A DNA stretch of 64,000 nucleotides. Source: Jeotgalibaca sp052266715. Lineage in GTDB: Bacteria; Bacillota; Bacilli; Lactobacillales; Aerococcaceae. The notes beneath the pieces were generated by a model. That model made no database searches. It was not told the origin of the DNA and saw only the letters and a list, made by a program, of their open reading frames with translations. This document shows, in pieces, positions 25,506-35,050 of the stretch (position 1 is the first letter of the stretch; each line of letters opens with the position of its first letter). A program made the position numbers and the translations under genes. Where the stretch lies: the NCBI GenBank assembly GCA_052266715.1, contig JBQPRB010000003.1. The stretch is one strand, 5' to 3'.

Positions 25506-26411
25506 ATGCATAAAGTATTAGTATTGCTATCAACGTATAATGGTGAAAAATATTTATTGGAGCAACTGAACAGTCTTATTTCACAAGTGGGGGTGGAAGT
25601 CTCTATTCTTGTACGGGATGATGGCTCTACAGATGCAACGAGAAGCATCTTAGAAGAGTGGCAGGATAAAGGTTTATTGACATGGTACGAAGGTGAGAAT
25701 CTTAAACCAGCAATGAGTTTTCTGGACTTGGTGAAACATGCTCCAAAAAGCGATTATTATGCTTATTGTGATCAAGATGATGTCTGGTTTGAAGATAAAC
25801 TAATCACAGCTGTCACAGCGCTCGATAAATTTGATTCCCAGCAACTTAACTTGTATACATCTACATATGATGTCGTCGACGACCAACTTGGCTTTATCCA
25901 ACAAAGGGATATGCATTTTGAAACACCACTAACACTACCTTCAACTATTCTTGAACGTTGTCCATCTGGGTGTACAATGGTTTTCAATTATGCTTTGAAA
26001 AATATGGTAGCCCGGAAAAAACCAGATTTCATCAGGATGCACGACTATTGGACGCTAATGATTACCGAAGCTTTTGGCGGAAATATCGTAGCTGACGCTG
26101 AATCCAGAATTCTATATCGCCAGCATGCAAACAACTCAGTGGGACATGGGAAAGGTATTAAAACAGAAATCAAGCGCTTGGTCAACAGCGCTGTAAACGG
26201 GGACAACGAAAGACAGCGACAAGCAAAATCCTTGTACGATTGTTACCATGATATATTGCCTGAGAAAAGTATTAAACAGTTAGAGAAAGTAATCAATTAT
26301 CGTGATTCTTTCAAAAATAGGCTTGATCTTGCTTTCGATAAAGAATTTCGCTCGACTTCTCTTAAACCTAATATGTTATTTGTTGGTTCTGTTTTATTAG
26401 GATTGTTTTAA
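25506..26411 (+). CDS. glycosyltransferase family 2 (tandem copy A)
   Basis: GT-A rhamnosyltransferase-like protein, 301 aa. ATG 25506 preferred over the in-frame TTG at 25494, which falls inside the GGAGG ribosome site. VLVLLSTYNGEKYLLEQLNSL, VRDDGSTDATRSIL and YCDQDDVWFEDKL (D-Q-D-D metal motif) are the WcaA/RfbG-type motifs; SGCTMVFN and RMHDYWTLMI follow, then YRQHANN, which in this subfamily marks the acceptor side. The next gene is a paralogue with the same order of motifs. Rhamnose donor is plausible given nearby rml genes. Confidence 0.86.
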   Translation: MHKVLVLLSTYNGEKYLLEQLNSLISQVGVEVSILVRDDGSTDATRSILEEWQDKGLLTWYEGENLKPAMSFLDLVKHAPKSDYYAYCDQDDVWFEDKLITAVTALDKFDSQQLNLYTSTYDVVDDQLGFIQQRDMHFETPLTLPSTILERCPSGCTMVFNYALKNMVARKKPDFIRMHDYWTLMITEAFGGNIVADAESRILYRQHANNSVGHGKGIKTEIKRLVNSAVNGDNERQRQAKSLYDCYHDILPEKSIKQLEKVINYRDSFKNRLDLAFDKEFRSTSLKPNMLFVGSVLLGLF

Positions 26412-26440
26412 TGAACAAAAAAGAAGAGGAGTTGCTGATT

Positions 26441-27349
26441 ATGAACCGTGTTCAAGTATTGTTATCAACCTATAATGGTGAAAATTATCTTACTGAGCAA
26501 TTGAATAGTTTACTCAACCAAAAAAATGTGGAAGTTGACATTTTGGTGAGAGATGATGGCTCCAATGATTCAACTAAAGCATTATTACAGGAATGGCAAG
26601 AAAATAAAAGGCTTAGGTGGTATACGGGGGAGAATTTGAGACCAAAAAAAAGTTTCTTGGATCTTTTAAAAAAATCATCTTCTGAATTTAGTTACTATGC
26701 CTTTTGTGACCAGGATGATTACTGGGTAGAGGAAAAATTACTCACAGCGGTTAATAAAATAGAGCAAGTAAAAGAAGACATACCCGTTCTGTATTTTTCT
26801 GAGGCCTTACTGGTGGATGAGGAATTGAATGAATTGGGGAAAAGTGATTTTGCAACGGGAGCTTTTTCTTTTGAAGAAATTTTGATCAAAAATAATGGTA
26901 GTGGTTGCACCATGGTATTTAATAAAAAACTTCGGGACTTAATTAATACTGGAAATTACGATAACTTGTCTAACGAACCACTTCATGACCATTGGATTTA
27001 TATGGTTTGTCTTGCAGCAGGAGGAAAAGTTATCTATGACTCTGACTCATATATTCAGTATCGTCAACATGGAAATAATGCAGTTGGAGGGGAACGTAGT
27101 TTAACAGAAAAGATTAAATCTAGTCCCCTCTTTAATAATGAACAAAGAAGATTTAAGTGGTCTATGGAGCTATTGGATAATTACAAGGATTTCCTTACTC
27201 CGGATAGTCATGAGTTATTGGAGAAAATCAAGAATTATAATCATAACTTTTCAAGTCGTTATAAACTAGCAACTGACTCACGATTGCGTGTCGATAGCAC
27301 CTTGGAAGACGCCATATTAAAATTAACAATATTATTTGGGAAATTTTAG
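26441..27349 (+). CDS. glycosyltransferase family 2 (tandem copy B)
   Basis: Paralogue of the preceding gene, 302 aa from ATG 26441, which has AGAGGAG nine bases upstream and matches the start of copy A. An in-frame ATG at 26411 overlaps the previous stop and would add ten residues. VQVLLSTYNGENYLTEQLNSL, VRDDGSNDSTKALL, FCDQDDYWVEEKLL, GSGCTMVFN, DHWIYMVCLAAGG and YRQHGNNAVGG line up with copy A. The pair probably arose by tandem duplication and could add two successive residues, e.g. two rhamnoses. Confidence 0.86.
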   Translation: MNRVQVLLSTYNGENYLTEQLNSLLNQKNVEVDILVRDDGSNDSTKALLQEWQENKRLRWYTGENLRPKKSFLDLLKKSSSEFSYYAFCDQDDYWVEEKLLTAVNKIEQVKEDIPVLYFSEALLVDEELNELGKSDFATGAFSFEEILIKNNGSGCTMVFNKKLRDLINTGNYDNLSNEPLHDHWIYMVCLAAGGKVIYDSDSYIQYRQHGNNAVGGERSLTEKIKSSPLFNNEQRRFKWSMELLDNYKDFLTPDSHELLEKIKNYNHNFSSRYKLATDSRLRVDSTLEDAILKLTILFGKF

Positions 27350-27416
27350 TAAGAGGGGTCAGTTAGCGAAAAAGATAAATATATTTTTAAAACTAAGATA
27401 GAGGAGTTGTAATGAT

Positions 27417-28466
27417 TTGGATAGACCCATTTTTTCAATAATTGTTCCAGTTTATAATACGCCGGGACGATTCTTAAGGGAATGTCTGCAAACCTTAAGA
27501 GAACAAACCCTTCCGGATATTGAAATTATCCTAATTAATGATGGATCGACTAACGAATCACCAACTATTTGTGAAGAAATTGCGGAACGTGATCCAAGAA
27601 TCAAACTGGTACACCAAAGAAATAAAGGTGTTTCATCTGCAAGAAACAAGGGATTGGATATGGCCCAAGGGGATTGGGTGATTTTTGTGGACCCTGATGA
27701 CTGGGTAGACGTTCGTATGTGCGAGGTGGCATATGAAGCTATCACGAAATCCAGAAGGGATATCTATATTTTCCCATATTGGCAGGATCAACTGATTCGG
27801 GAAATTGCCAAATATAAAGGGAATTCAGGAATAGATTTGGAACACGAAGAACAAATAAAAATCCAATTGGCGGTTATGGACAGTAATGATGAATATACTC
27901 CCCATTTGATTGGTTCCATTTGGTCAAAAGTTTATAATCATCAATTCTTGGAAAGTAATCACATTCGATTTAAAGAAAATCTATCCATGTCGGAGGATCT
28001 TATCTTTACACTTTACGCCTTTGAGTATGCAAAAAAAATTGGCTATATAGATTATTTATTCTACCATTATCGAACAAATCCAAATTCGGTTACAAAGAAA
28101 TATCGGTCAAATATTTGGTTAAATATAGATAAGACATTGAAAGAAGCAAAAATCTTTATTGAATCATTCAATAAAGATCATGAATTTGAACAAGGATTTT
28201 ATCATTTGACCACAAAGTTGTTGAAAGATAATTTGATGTTGGATTTTTTCAATGAGAACAATCCAAAAAAGTATTCTCAACGAAGAAGAGAGTTTAATAA
28301 ATTAGTTAATAGTTCACCCTATTCAGAGGCTCTTCAAAATATTAATTTAGATAACTCAGCCAAGAAGAAAAAAATGAGTATCTTATTGCTAAGACACCAA
28401 AATTTCTTCCTATTATCTAAATATTATTCTTATTTACGTAAAAAAATGATCCAAACAAACAAATAA
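27417..28466 (+). CDS. glycosyltransferase family 2
   Basis: GT-A transferase of the EpsH/CpsJ type, 349 aa, TTG start with GAGGAG upstream (27401-27406). FSIIVPVYNTPGRFLRECL, INDGSTNESPTIC, NKGVSSARNKGLD and VDPDDWVD (metal site) are classic; MSEDLIFTLYAFEYAKK and YHYRTNPNSVT follow in the acceptor half. The C-terminal ~90 residues are basic and probably membrane-associated. It differs in type from the two GT2 genes just upstream. Donor unknown. Confidence 0.86.
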   Translation: MDRPIFSIIVPVYNTPGRFLRECLQTLREQTLPDIEIILINDGSTNESPTICEEIAERDPRIKLVHQRNKGVSSARNKGLDMAQGDWVIFVDPDDWVDVRMCEVAYEAITKSRRDIYIFPYWQDQLIREIAKYKGNSGIDLEHEEQIKIQLAVMDSNDEYTPHLIGSIWSKVYNHQFLESNHIRFKENLSMSEDLIFTLYAFEYAKKIGYIDYLFYHYRTNPNSVTKKYRSNIWLNIDKTLKEAKIFIESFNKDHEFEQGFYHLTTKLLKDNLMLDFFNENNPKKYSQRRREFNKLVNSSPYSEALQNINLDNSAKKKKMSILLLRHQNFFLLSKYYSYLRKKMIQTNK

Positions 28467-28487
28467 ATTTTTAAAAGGAGCTTTATT

Positions 28488-29357
28488 ATGAAGGGAATTA
28501 TTTTAGCTGGTGGTAGCGGAACGAGACTATATCCATTGACGAAAGCTGTGTCCAAGCAATTGATGCCGGTTTATGATAAACCAATGATTTATTATCCTCT
28601 ATCAACACTGATGTTAGCAGGAGTTAAAGAAGTTTTGATCATCTCAACACCAACTGATACAGAACGTTTTGAGCAGTTACTGGGAGATGGCTCAGATATC
28701 GGGATTCGTATTGAATACAAAATACAGGAGAGTCCTGATGGATTGGCACAGGCCTTTTTAATTGGTGAGGAATTCATTGGTGATGATTCGGTTTGTCTAA
28801 TTCTGGGTGATAATATTTATCACGGCAGTGGATTGGCGCAAATGTTACAACGTGCAGCAAATAAGGAGACTGGTGCTACTGTTTTCGGGTACCATGTTCA
28901 AGATCCAGAGCGTTTTGGTGTAGTGGATTTCGATAAGGATAAAAAAGCCATCTCAATCGAAGAAAAACCTGAGAATCCTAAGAGTAATTATGCCGTGACG
29001 GGACTTTATTTTTATGATAATAAAGTGGTTGAAATCGCGAAAAATATCAAACCTTCACCTCGTGGGGAGTTAGAAATAACAGATGTAAACAAAGTTTATT
29101 TAGAAAGAAATGAGCTGAATGTTGAAATTATGGGACGTGGTTTCGCATGGTTGGACACAGGAACTCATGAATCTTTGCTTGAAGCATCAACATTTATTGA
29201 AACGATTGAAAAACGTCAAAATCTAAAAGTGGCTTGTTTAGAAGAAATTGCCTATCGTATGGGCTACATTAGCAAAGAAGATTTAATTAACTTAGCGCAA
29301 CCGCTCAAGAAAAATGGGTACGGTCAATATTTATTGCGAATTTCATCCGGGAAATAA
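28488..29357 (+). CDS. rmlA: glucose-1-phosphate thymidylyltransferase (copy 2)
   Basis: Second RmlA, 289 aa, very similar to the copy at 8788 except for the last few residues. GGSGTRLYPLT, KQLMPVYDKP, LGDNIYHG, EEKPENPKSNYAVTG and AWLDTGTHESLL are intact. It is not in an rml operon: it sits between GT2 genes and the second flippase, a few genes upstream of the VioA-like aminotransferase. Here it may supply dTDP-glucose for a 4-amino-4,6-dideoxysugar, with RmlB coming from either rml operon. AAAGGAG precedes the ATG. Confidence 0.94.
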   Translation: MKGIILAGGSGTRLYPLTKAVSKQLMPVYDKPMIYYPLSTLMLAGVKEVLIISTPTDTERFEQLLGDGSDIGIRIEYKIQESPDGLAQAFLIGEEFIGDDSVCLILGDNIYHGSGLAQMLQRAANKETGATVFGYHVQDPERFGVVDFDKDKKAISIEEKPENPKSNYAVTGLYFYDNKVVEIAKNIKPSPRGELEITDVNKVYLERNELNVEIMGRGFAWLDTGTHESLLEASTFIETIEKRQNLKVACLEEIAYRMGYISKEDLINLAQPLKKNGYGQYLLRISSGK

Positions 29358-29455
29358 GTACTGGTACTAAGATGTTTTTTTAAGACACATGATGCAGTAT
29401 AGGGGTTCAAATATAAAGTCGGTATGAAAAATTTAGAAATACAAGGTGTAATATT

Positions 29456-30925
29456 ATGAACAATGATTTAAATAAATCAAAAGTAATCAATTCTCTTTTT
29501 TGGAAATTAATGGAGCGAGGCGGAACGCAGGGATTGCAGTTCGTTGTCCAAATAATATTGGCAAGATTACTTGAACCTGAACAATACGGGATAATTTCAA
29601 TAATAACTGTCTTTATAGCTATTGCAAACGTATTTGTGCAAAGTGGATTTAACACAGCGCTTATCCAGAAAAAAGAAGTTAATGAAACCGATTATTCATC
29701 AGTATTTTATCTGAGTTTAGCGATATCGGTTGTGTTGTATATAAGCCTGTTCTTTACTGCACCGCTCATTGCTGATTTCTATAGTATGGCCCAATTGGTA
29801 CCCGTGATTCGTGTGTTATCGATTACGCTAATCATTGGTACAATAACATCCATACAGAATGCAGTTATATCAAGAAATATGGAATTCAGAAAGTTGTTTA
29901 CAAGTAGTTTGGGAGCCACGCTTATTTCTGCAGTAGTCGGTATTACAATGGCGTATAGCGGCTATGGAGTCTGGGCTTTAGTTGCCCAGCAATTAACGAA
30001 TCAAATAGCGATTACCTTTATTTTGTGGGTGACAGTCGATTGGCGACCAAAATTATTGTTCTCATTTAAACGGGTTAAAGTGCTTTTCTCATTTAGTTCA
30101 AAATTGCTTATTTCACAGCTACTGGATACGCTCTACAATAATTTGCGTAATCTGATAATCGGGAGATTATACGCTCCTGTCATCTTAGGTTACTATAATC
30201 GAGGGGAGCAATTCCCTTCATTGATAGTAACAAATGTGGATTCTTCCATTCAGTCAGTTATGCTTCCAGCTCTATCATCACAACAAGATAATAGAAAGAG
30301 AATGAAGGATATGATGCGAAGGTCTATCGTAACAAGTTCATTTTTGGTTTTCCCAATGATGATCGGTTTGGCGGTAATTGCAAAGCCGATGGTATCAATT
30401 ATTTTAACGGATAAATGGTTACCATCAGTTCCATATATCCAAATATTTTCTTTGAGTTATGCTCTGAGACCCATACATACCTCGAACCTTCAAGCTATTA
30501 ACGCTTTGGGGAGAAGCGATATTTTCCTGAGACTGGAAATTGTCAAAAAAACAATGGGGATTATTGTTTTGGCAATAAGTGTTAATTACGGTGTCTATGC
30601 TATAGCGCTTGGTGCCATCCTTACTTCGGTTATTTCAAGTTTTATTAATGCTTATCCGAACCGCGCATTGCTTGATTATAGCTATCTAGATCAAGTGAAA
30701 GACATTATGCCTTCGTTTTTATTAGCATTGTCTATGGGTGTATTTATCTATGGGGTTCAATTTTTGGATATCCCCGTTCCCTTAGTTTTAATACTACAGA
30801 TTTTTGCAGGAACTGTTTTTTATTTTGGAGTAGCTAAATTACTTAAAATGGAAACGTATGAATATTTATTCAAAACAATAAAAGAAGTACTAAGCAAAAG
30901 AAAAACGATGAAAAATGCGATGTGA
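29456..30925 (+). CDS. wzx: polysaccharide flippase (module 2)
   Basis: MOP-superfamily lipopolysaccharide exporter of the WzxC/RfbX subgroup, 489 aa, about fourteen spans. SLFWKLMERGGTQGLQFVVQIILARLLEPEQYG is the hallmark N-terminus of this subgroup. NTALIQKKEVNETDYSSVFYLSL and GRLYAPVILGYYNRGEQFPSLI are also typical. This is a different subfamily from the Wzx at 7350 and 55015, so it was probably acquired with module 2. WzxC-like members may move longer oligosaccharides. The last bases overlap an in-frame extension of the next ORF, but the better start for that gene lies downstream. Confidence 0.88.
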   Translation: MNNDLNKSKVINSLFWKLMERGGTQGLQFVVQIILARLLEPEQYGIISIITVFIAIANVFVQSGFNTALIQKKEVNETDYSSVFYLSLAISVVLYISLFFTAPLIADFYSMAQLVPVIRVLSITLIIGTITSIQNAVISRNMEFRKLFTSSLGATLISAVVGITMAYSGYGVWALVAQQLTNQIAITFILWVTVDWRPKLLFSFKRVKVLFSFSSKLLISQLLDTLYNNLRNLIIGRLYAPVILGYYNRGEQFPSLIVTNVDSSIQSVMLPALSSQQDNRKRMKDMMRRSIVTSSFLVFPMMIGLAVIAKPMVSIILTDKWLPSVPYIQIFSLSYALRPIHTSNLQAINALGRSDIFLRLEIVKKTMGIIVLAISVNYGVYAIALGAILTSVISSFINAYPNRALLDYSYLDQVKDIMPSFLLALSMGVFIYGVQFLDIPVPLVLILQIFAGTVFYFGVAKLLKMETYEYLFKTIKEVLSKRKTMKNAM

Positions 30926-30969
30926 AAAACACAATACATTTAAATTTTACTTTCAATGGAGGACATGAA

Positions 30970-31995
30970 ATGAATATACTTTTAACTTCTGTGGGTCGAC
31001 GCAGTTATTTAGTGAAATATTTCCAAGATGCTCTGGGAGAAACTGGAGAAGTTCATGTATCAAATAGCAGTTCTCTTACTCCGGCTTTTCTGTGTGCGGA
31101 CAAAGCAGTAGTATCACCTTTAATTTATGAGGGGAACTATGTAACGTTCTTAAAGTCATACTGTTTAGAAAATAACATAAAAGCAATCATTTCTTTATTT
31201 GATATTGATTTGCCAATATTATCCGCAAATATACAAGCATTCGAAGAAATCGGTGTAAAAGTTATTGTGTCGAAACCCGAAGTAATCGAGATTTGCAACG
31301 ACAAGTTGAAAACTTTTAATTTTTTGATCGAAAATGGCTTTAAGGCTCCTAAAACATACATTTCGCTTCCAGCCGCCATGGAAGCTCTAGAAAAAGGGGA
31401 AATCAGTTACCCTGTTATGATAAAGCCACGTTGGGGAATGGGCTCAATCGCTGTATTTGAAGCAGAGAACGACCAAGAACTGGAAGTGCTTTACAAAAAG
31501 GTATATGGTGAAATTAAAGCCAGTTATCTTAAATATGAAGCTCAAGAAAATTTAGATGAATCGATTCTCATCCAGGAAAAATTGAAGGGCGAAGAATATG
31601 GTTTGGATATAATCAACAATTTAGAAAACAAGTATGAGAATACGGTTGTCAAAAGAAAATTCGCGATGCGATCTGGTGAAACAGATTGTGCAGAAACAGT
31701 GGTCGAACCGAAGCTGGAAGAATTGGGCAAGCTCATTGGCAAGAAACTAGGACACACTGCTAACATAGACGTTGATGTATTTTTCGATGGAGAAACCCCA
31801 TATATATTAGAGATGAACGCACGTTTTGGGGGAGGCTACCCATTTAGTCACATGGCTGGGGTAAATTTACCATTAGCTATTATCAAATGGCTTAAAAATG
31901 AATCAGTCGACAGTGAGTTGCTGGTAGCACAGCCGGGCTTTGTAGGGCATAAGGATATTGAGATAGTTGATATTTCAAAAATATTTAATGTCTAA
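30970..31995 (+). CDS. ATP-grasp ligase (CarB-like)
   Basis: ATP-grasp protein, 341 aa from ATG 30970 with GGAGG upstream (30958-30962). MNILLTSVGRRSYLVKYFQDAL is an N-terminal preATP-grasp Rossmann segment; KPRWGMGSIAVF gives the ATP-binding Lys and glycine loop; IQEKLKGEEYGLDI and ILEMNARFGGGYPF hold the metal-binding Glu/Asn residues. Such CarB-like ligases occur in capsule and O-antigen clusters next to VioA-type aminotransferases. The natural reaction would be ATP-dependent amide formation, for example linking an amino acid to an amino sugar. The actual substrate is unknown. Confidence 0.78.
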   Translation: MNILLTSVGRRSYLVKYFQDALGETGEVHVSNSSSLTPAFLCADKAVVSPLIYEGNYVTFLKSYCLENNIKAIISLFDIDLPILSANIQAFEEIGVKVIVSKPEVIEICNDKLKTFNFLIENGFKAPKTYISLPAAMEALEKGEISYPVMIKPRWGMGSIAVFEAENDQELEVLYKKVYGEIKASYLKYEAQENLDESILIQEKLKGEEYGLDIINNLENKYENTVVKRKFAMRSGETDCAETVVEPKLEELGKLIGKKLGHTANIDVDVFFDGETPYILEMNARFGGGYPFSHMAGVNLPLAIIKWLKNESVDSELLVAQPGFVGHKDIEIVDISKIFNV

Positions 31996-32063
31996 TCAAA
32001 AAGTGCAATAATTAGATTTCATCAGAATTGTATAAACAACATATAACAATCAGAGGTGATTCA

Positions 32064-33158
32064 ATGGAAACTATTCAAGTTACTCGCTCCTCTATGCCAT
32101 CATTTGAGGAATATACTGAAGAAATTAAAGATTTATGGGAAAGTCATTGGTTAACCAATATGGGAATAAAGCATAAACAACTGGAAGAAGGGTTAGCAGA
32201 ATATCTAGATAATCCAAATATTACTTTATATACAAATGGCCATCTCGCGTTGGAAGGTGCTATAGCCGCCTTTAATCTAAGTGGCGAAGTCATTACTACC
32301 CCCTTCACCTTTGCATCCACAACTCATGCTATTGTTAGGGCAGGAGCAGAACCTGTTTTTTGTGATATTAATGCTGATGATTACACTATGGATGTCAGCA
32401 AAATAGAAAGCCTTATAACGGATAAAACGACGGCAATTGTTCCGGTCCACGTCTATGGTAACATTTGCAACTTCAAAGAAATTGAAAGAATTGCAAAAAA
32501 ACATAACCTTAAAGTAATTTATGATGCAGCGCACGCGTTTGGCGTGACGGTTGATGGTTTGTCAGTGGCTAATATGGGTGATGCTTCAATGTTCAGTTTT
32601 CACGCTACCAAAGTTTTCAACACGATTGAAGGCGGAGCAGTTACCTTCCAGGATTCCACTTTAAGAAAAACCTTAAATGATCTAAAAAACTTTGGAATAA
32701 CTGGCCCAGAAACGACCGAATACGTTGGTGGAAATGCAAAAATGAACGAGTTTCAAGCTGCCATGGGTATCTGCAATTTACGTCATGTTGATGAAGAAAT
32801 CCAGAAAAGAAAAAATGTTGTTGAAAGATATGTAGAAAGACTGAGCAATGTCCCAGGTATCAGCCTACTCAAACCTCAAAAAGGCGTCAAAAATAACTAT
32901 TCTTATTTCCCTGTCTTATTTGATAATTACAAGGAAAATCGCAATCAAATTACTGAGAAATTGAAGACTCAGAACATCATCGCGCGTAAATATTTCTATC
33001 CATTAACGAGCGAATTTGCCTGTTATGATGGAAGATTTAATGTCAAGGACACGCCGGTTGCAAAATATGTATCAGAAAGAGTTCTGACACTGCCACTCTA
33101 TGCCGATTTATCGCTTGAAGATGTGGACAGAATCTGTGACATTATCCTGGATATTTAA
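32064..33158 (+). CDS. VioA-like sugar 4-aminotransferase (DegT/DnrJ/EryC1/StrS)
   Basis: PLP-dependent sugar aminotransferase, 364 aa from ATG 32064 (AGAGGTGATT upstream). YTNGHLALEGAI forms the PLP phosphate site, DAAHAFGV carries the PLP-pyridine Asp, SFHATKVFNTIEGG holds the Schiff-base Lys. GNAKMNEFQAAMG is the family interface motif. The N-terminal SHWLTNMGIKHKQLEEGLAEYL matches my memory of VioA, which converts dTDP-4-keto-6-deoxyglucose to dTDP-Qui4N. RmlA and RmlB in the window provide that substrate. A 3-amino specificity is less likely as no 3,4-ketoisomerase is seen. Confidence 0.83.
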   Translation: METIQVTRSSMPSFEEYTEEIKDLWESHWLTNMGIKHKQLEEGLAEYLDNPNITLYTNGHLALEGAIAAFNLSGEVITTPFTFASTTHAIVRAGAEPVFCDINADDYTMDVSKIESLITDKTTAIVPVHVYGNICNFKEIERIAKKHNLKVIYDAAHAFGVTVDGLSVANMGDASMFSFHATKVFNTIEGGAVTFQDSTLRKTLNDLKNFGITGPETTEYVGGNAKMNEFQAAMGICNLRHVDEEIQKRKNVVERYVERLSNVPGISLLKPQKGVKNNYSYFPVLFDNYKENRNQITEKLKTQNIIARKYFYPLTSEFACYDGRFNVKDTPVAKYVSERVLTLPLYADLSLEDVDRICDIILDI

Positions 33159-33243
33159 TTATTAAGGAAAGCTGATAGGTGCACTCCTTTCTTTTTCACA
33201 GAGTTTATCTAATCCCTAAAAGTTGGAAGGAATGATTTTAGTA

Positions 33244-33939
33244 ATGGAAAGTACAATTTATCTGCTTGGATTATCATATGGTATTAAACCACGAATCATT
33301 TTGGAAACTCTATCCAGCTTTCCAATTTGGAAAGAGAGAAAATTTGTATATATTACAGACTCCTGGGAAGGAGTGGCTGTAGAATTTTGTAAAGAGAACA
33401 ACATAGAAATTGTTAAAGTTGATTTTAATGATATTGAATCTGATATAGATTATTTTAAGAATAAAGACAATAAATTATTAGTTTGTATCGGTTGGAATAA
33501 AAAATTACCTTCTGGCTTTTTGTCTCTTTTTGAAAGAGCAATAAATTGCCATGGAGGTTTGTTGCCGGACTATAGAGGTGACAAAGCTTATATGCATAGC
33601 TATGCAAATATTGAAGATTCTTACGGGGCGACAATTCATTATATGAACAATAAATTAGATGATGGTAGAATTGTTTCTCAAGGAAAACTAAAACTATATG
33701 TTGAAGAAACTCCTGAAATTATACATAGAAGGATAAGCGAAATATCTGGCATGTTACTACCGGATGCCATAAAGCTGGTTGAAAGTGGATACGCAGGTGA
33801 ACAGCAAATAGGGGAAGCTAGATATTTTTATAAAATGTCCAGAGAAGAAATGGAAAGAATTCGGATGGTTAATATTAAGAATATGCAGTTAAATGAACCA
33901 AAATTAACCACTGATCATAAATCATGGAGATTAAATTGA
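33244..33939 (+). CDS. sugar N-formyltransferase-like protein
   Basis: Formyltransferase-fold protein, 231 aa. ATG 33244 is placed with GGAAGGA at 33225-33231; TTG 33223 and ATG 33232 are alternatives. The catalytic region is INCHGGLLPDYRG, giving the Asn-x-His pair, with GATIHYMNNKLDDGRIV supplying the Asp; these are the Asn/His/Asp triad of N10-formyl-THF transferases such as VioF/QdtF. Gene order directly after a VioA-like aminotransferase suggests formation of a formylated amino sugar (dTDP-Qui4NFo). It lacks the long C-terminal OB domain of methionyl-tRNA formyltransferase, so Fmt is excluded. Confidence 0.8.
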   Translation: MESTIYLLGLSYGIKPRIILETLSSFPIWKERKFVYITDSWEGVAVEFCKENNIEIVKVDFNDIESDIDYFKNKDNKLLVCIGWNKKLPSGFLSLFERAINCHGGLLPDYRGDKAYMHSYANIEDSYGATIHYMNNKLDDGRIVSQGKLKLYVEETPEIIHRRISEISGMLLPDAIKLVESGYAGEQQIGEARYFYKMSREEMERIRMVNIKNMQLNEPKLTTDHKSWRLN

Positions 33940-34001
33940 AGTTAGACGCTTGAAGAAATCTTATGTTAAGACGGTAACTCATCTTCAAAGGAGCATCGAA
34001 T

Positions 34002-35009
34002 ATGGAGAATGTATTAGTAAGTATCAGTTGTGCTACATTTAATCAGAAAGATTTTATTGCTAGAGCGATAGAAGGCTTTTTGATGCAAAAAACAAATTTT
34101 AATTTTGAAATCATTATTCATGATGATGCTTCAACCGACGGAACATCGGATATTGTAAGAGAATACGCAAAAAAATACCCAGATATAATCAAACCAATTA
34201 TTCAAACAGAAAATCAATACGCCACTTTCAAACGTGTTTCATATCGCGCTTGGTCACAAGGGAAAGGTAAATACGTAGCTTTATGTGAAGGGGATGATTA
34301 CTGGACAGATCCCTTGAAATTACAAAAGCAAGTCGATTTTATGGAAGCCTATCCTGAGTGTAGCATGTGTTTCCATGCAGCGGAAGTTGTTGATGTTACT
34401 AAAAAATCTGTTGTAAGTGTAACAAGACCATATAATAAAACCATGTTACTTCCTGAAGACGAGTTATATATGGGTGGGGGGAATATATGCCCTTCAGCAG
34501 CAATCTTATTCAAAAGAGAGTTCATGATGGACCCTCCAGATTTTTACTTCACTGCACCGGTAGGAGATCATCCATTGGCGATGCTATTGGCACAACAAGG
34601 AAGAATCGGTTATTTAGATGAAGTGATGTCGGTTAGAAATCTTTGGGTTCCAAATTCATGGAATACGCTCCACTTTGATGATAGTAATCAAAAAAAAGCC
34701 AAACATTTAGAAGGGATGATTTCCTTTCTTAAAGAATTTGATGCATATACAGAAAAGAGATGGGAAAAAGATATTAATAAAACTCTCATGGTATGGTATA
34801 TGGGCATGTATACATTACAAGGGAAAACAAAGATCCTAAAAGACGATAATATTAAGGCTTTAATAAAAAAACAAACATTCATTACGAAAGTAAAAGTGTA
34901 CGGTAGCCAATTAACTCCCGGATTATATAAAATAGCTTGCGAAGTAAAATTAAAAATCGATAAAAAATTGCATAAGGTAGAGGTTGAGGAAGCTTCGAAA
35001 TTAAGATAG
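34002..35009 (+). CDS. glycosyltransferase family 2
   Basis: GT-A transferase, 335 aa. LVSISCATFNQKDFIARAIEGFLMQK, IIHDDASTDGTSDIV and ALCEGDDYWTDPLKLQKQV (E-G-D-D metal motif) define the subgroup often seen with amino-sugar pathways. CPSAAILFKREF and PVGDHPLAMLLAQQG follow. It is the last plus-strand gene of module 2 and could be the transferase for the sugar made by the preceding three genes. This link comes only from adjacency. Confidence 0.85.
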   Translation: MENVLVSISCATFNQKDFIARAIEGFLMQKTNFNFEIIIHDDASTDGTSDIVREYAKKYPDIIKPIIQTENQYATFKRVSYRAWSQGKGKYVALCEGDDYWTDPLKLQKQVDFMEAYPECSMCFHAAEVVDVTKKSVVSVTRPYNKTMLLPEDELYMGGGNICPSAAILFKREFMMDPPDFYFTAPVGDHPLAMLLAQQGRIGYLDEVMSVRNLWVPNSWNTLHFDDSNQKKAKHLEGMISFLKEFDAYTEKRWEKDINKTLMVWYMGMYTLQGKTKILKDDNIKALIKKQTFITKVKVYGSQLTPGLYKIACEVKLKIDKKLHKVEVEEASKLR

Positions 35010-35050
35010 TTGTGATATTGCCCCCTTGTTCCTTTTTGTTATCAGAAAGA

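Noticed and set aside
30922..30969. upstream start for the ATP-grasp gene overlapping the flippase stop
   Set aside because: The extra 16 residues lack family likeness and the GGAGG site serves the ATG at 30970.
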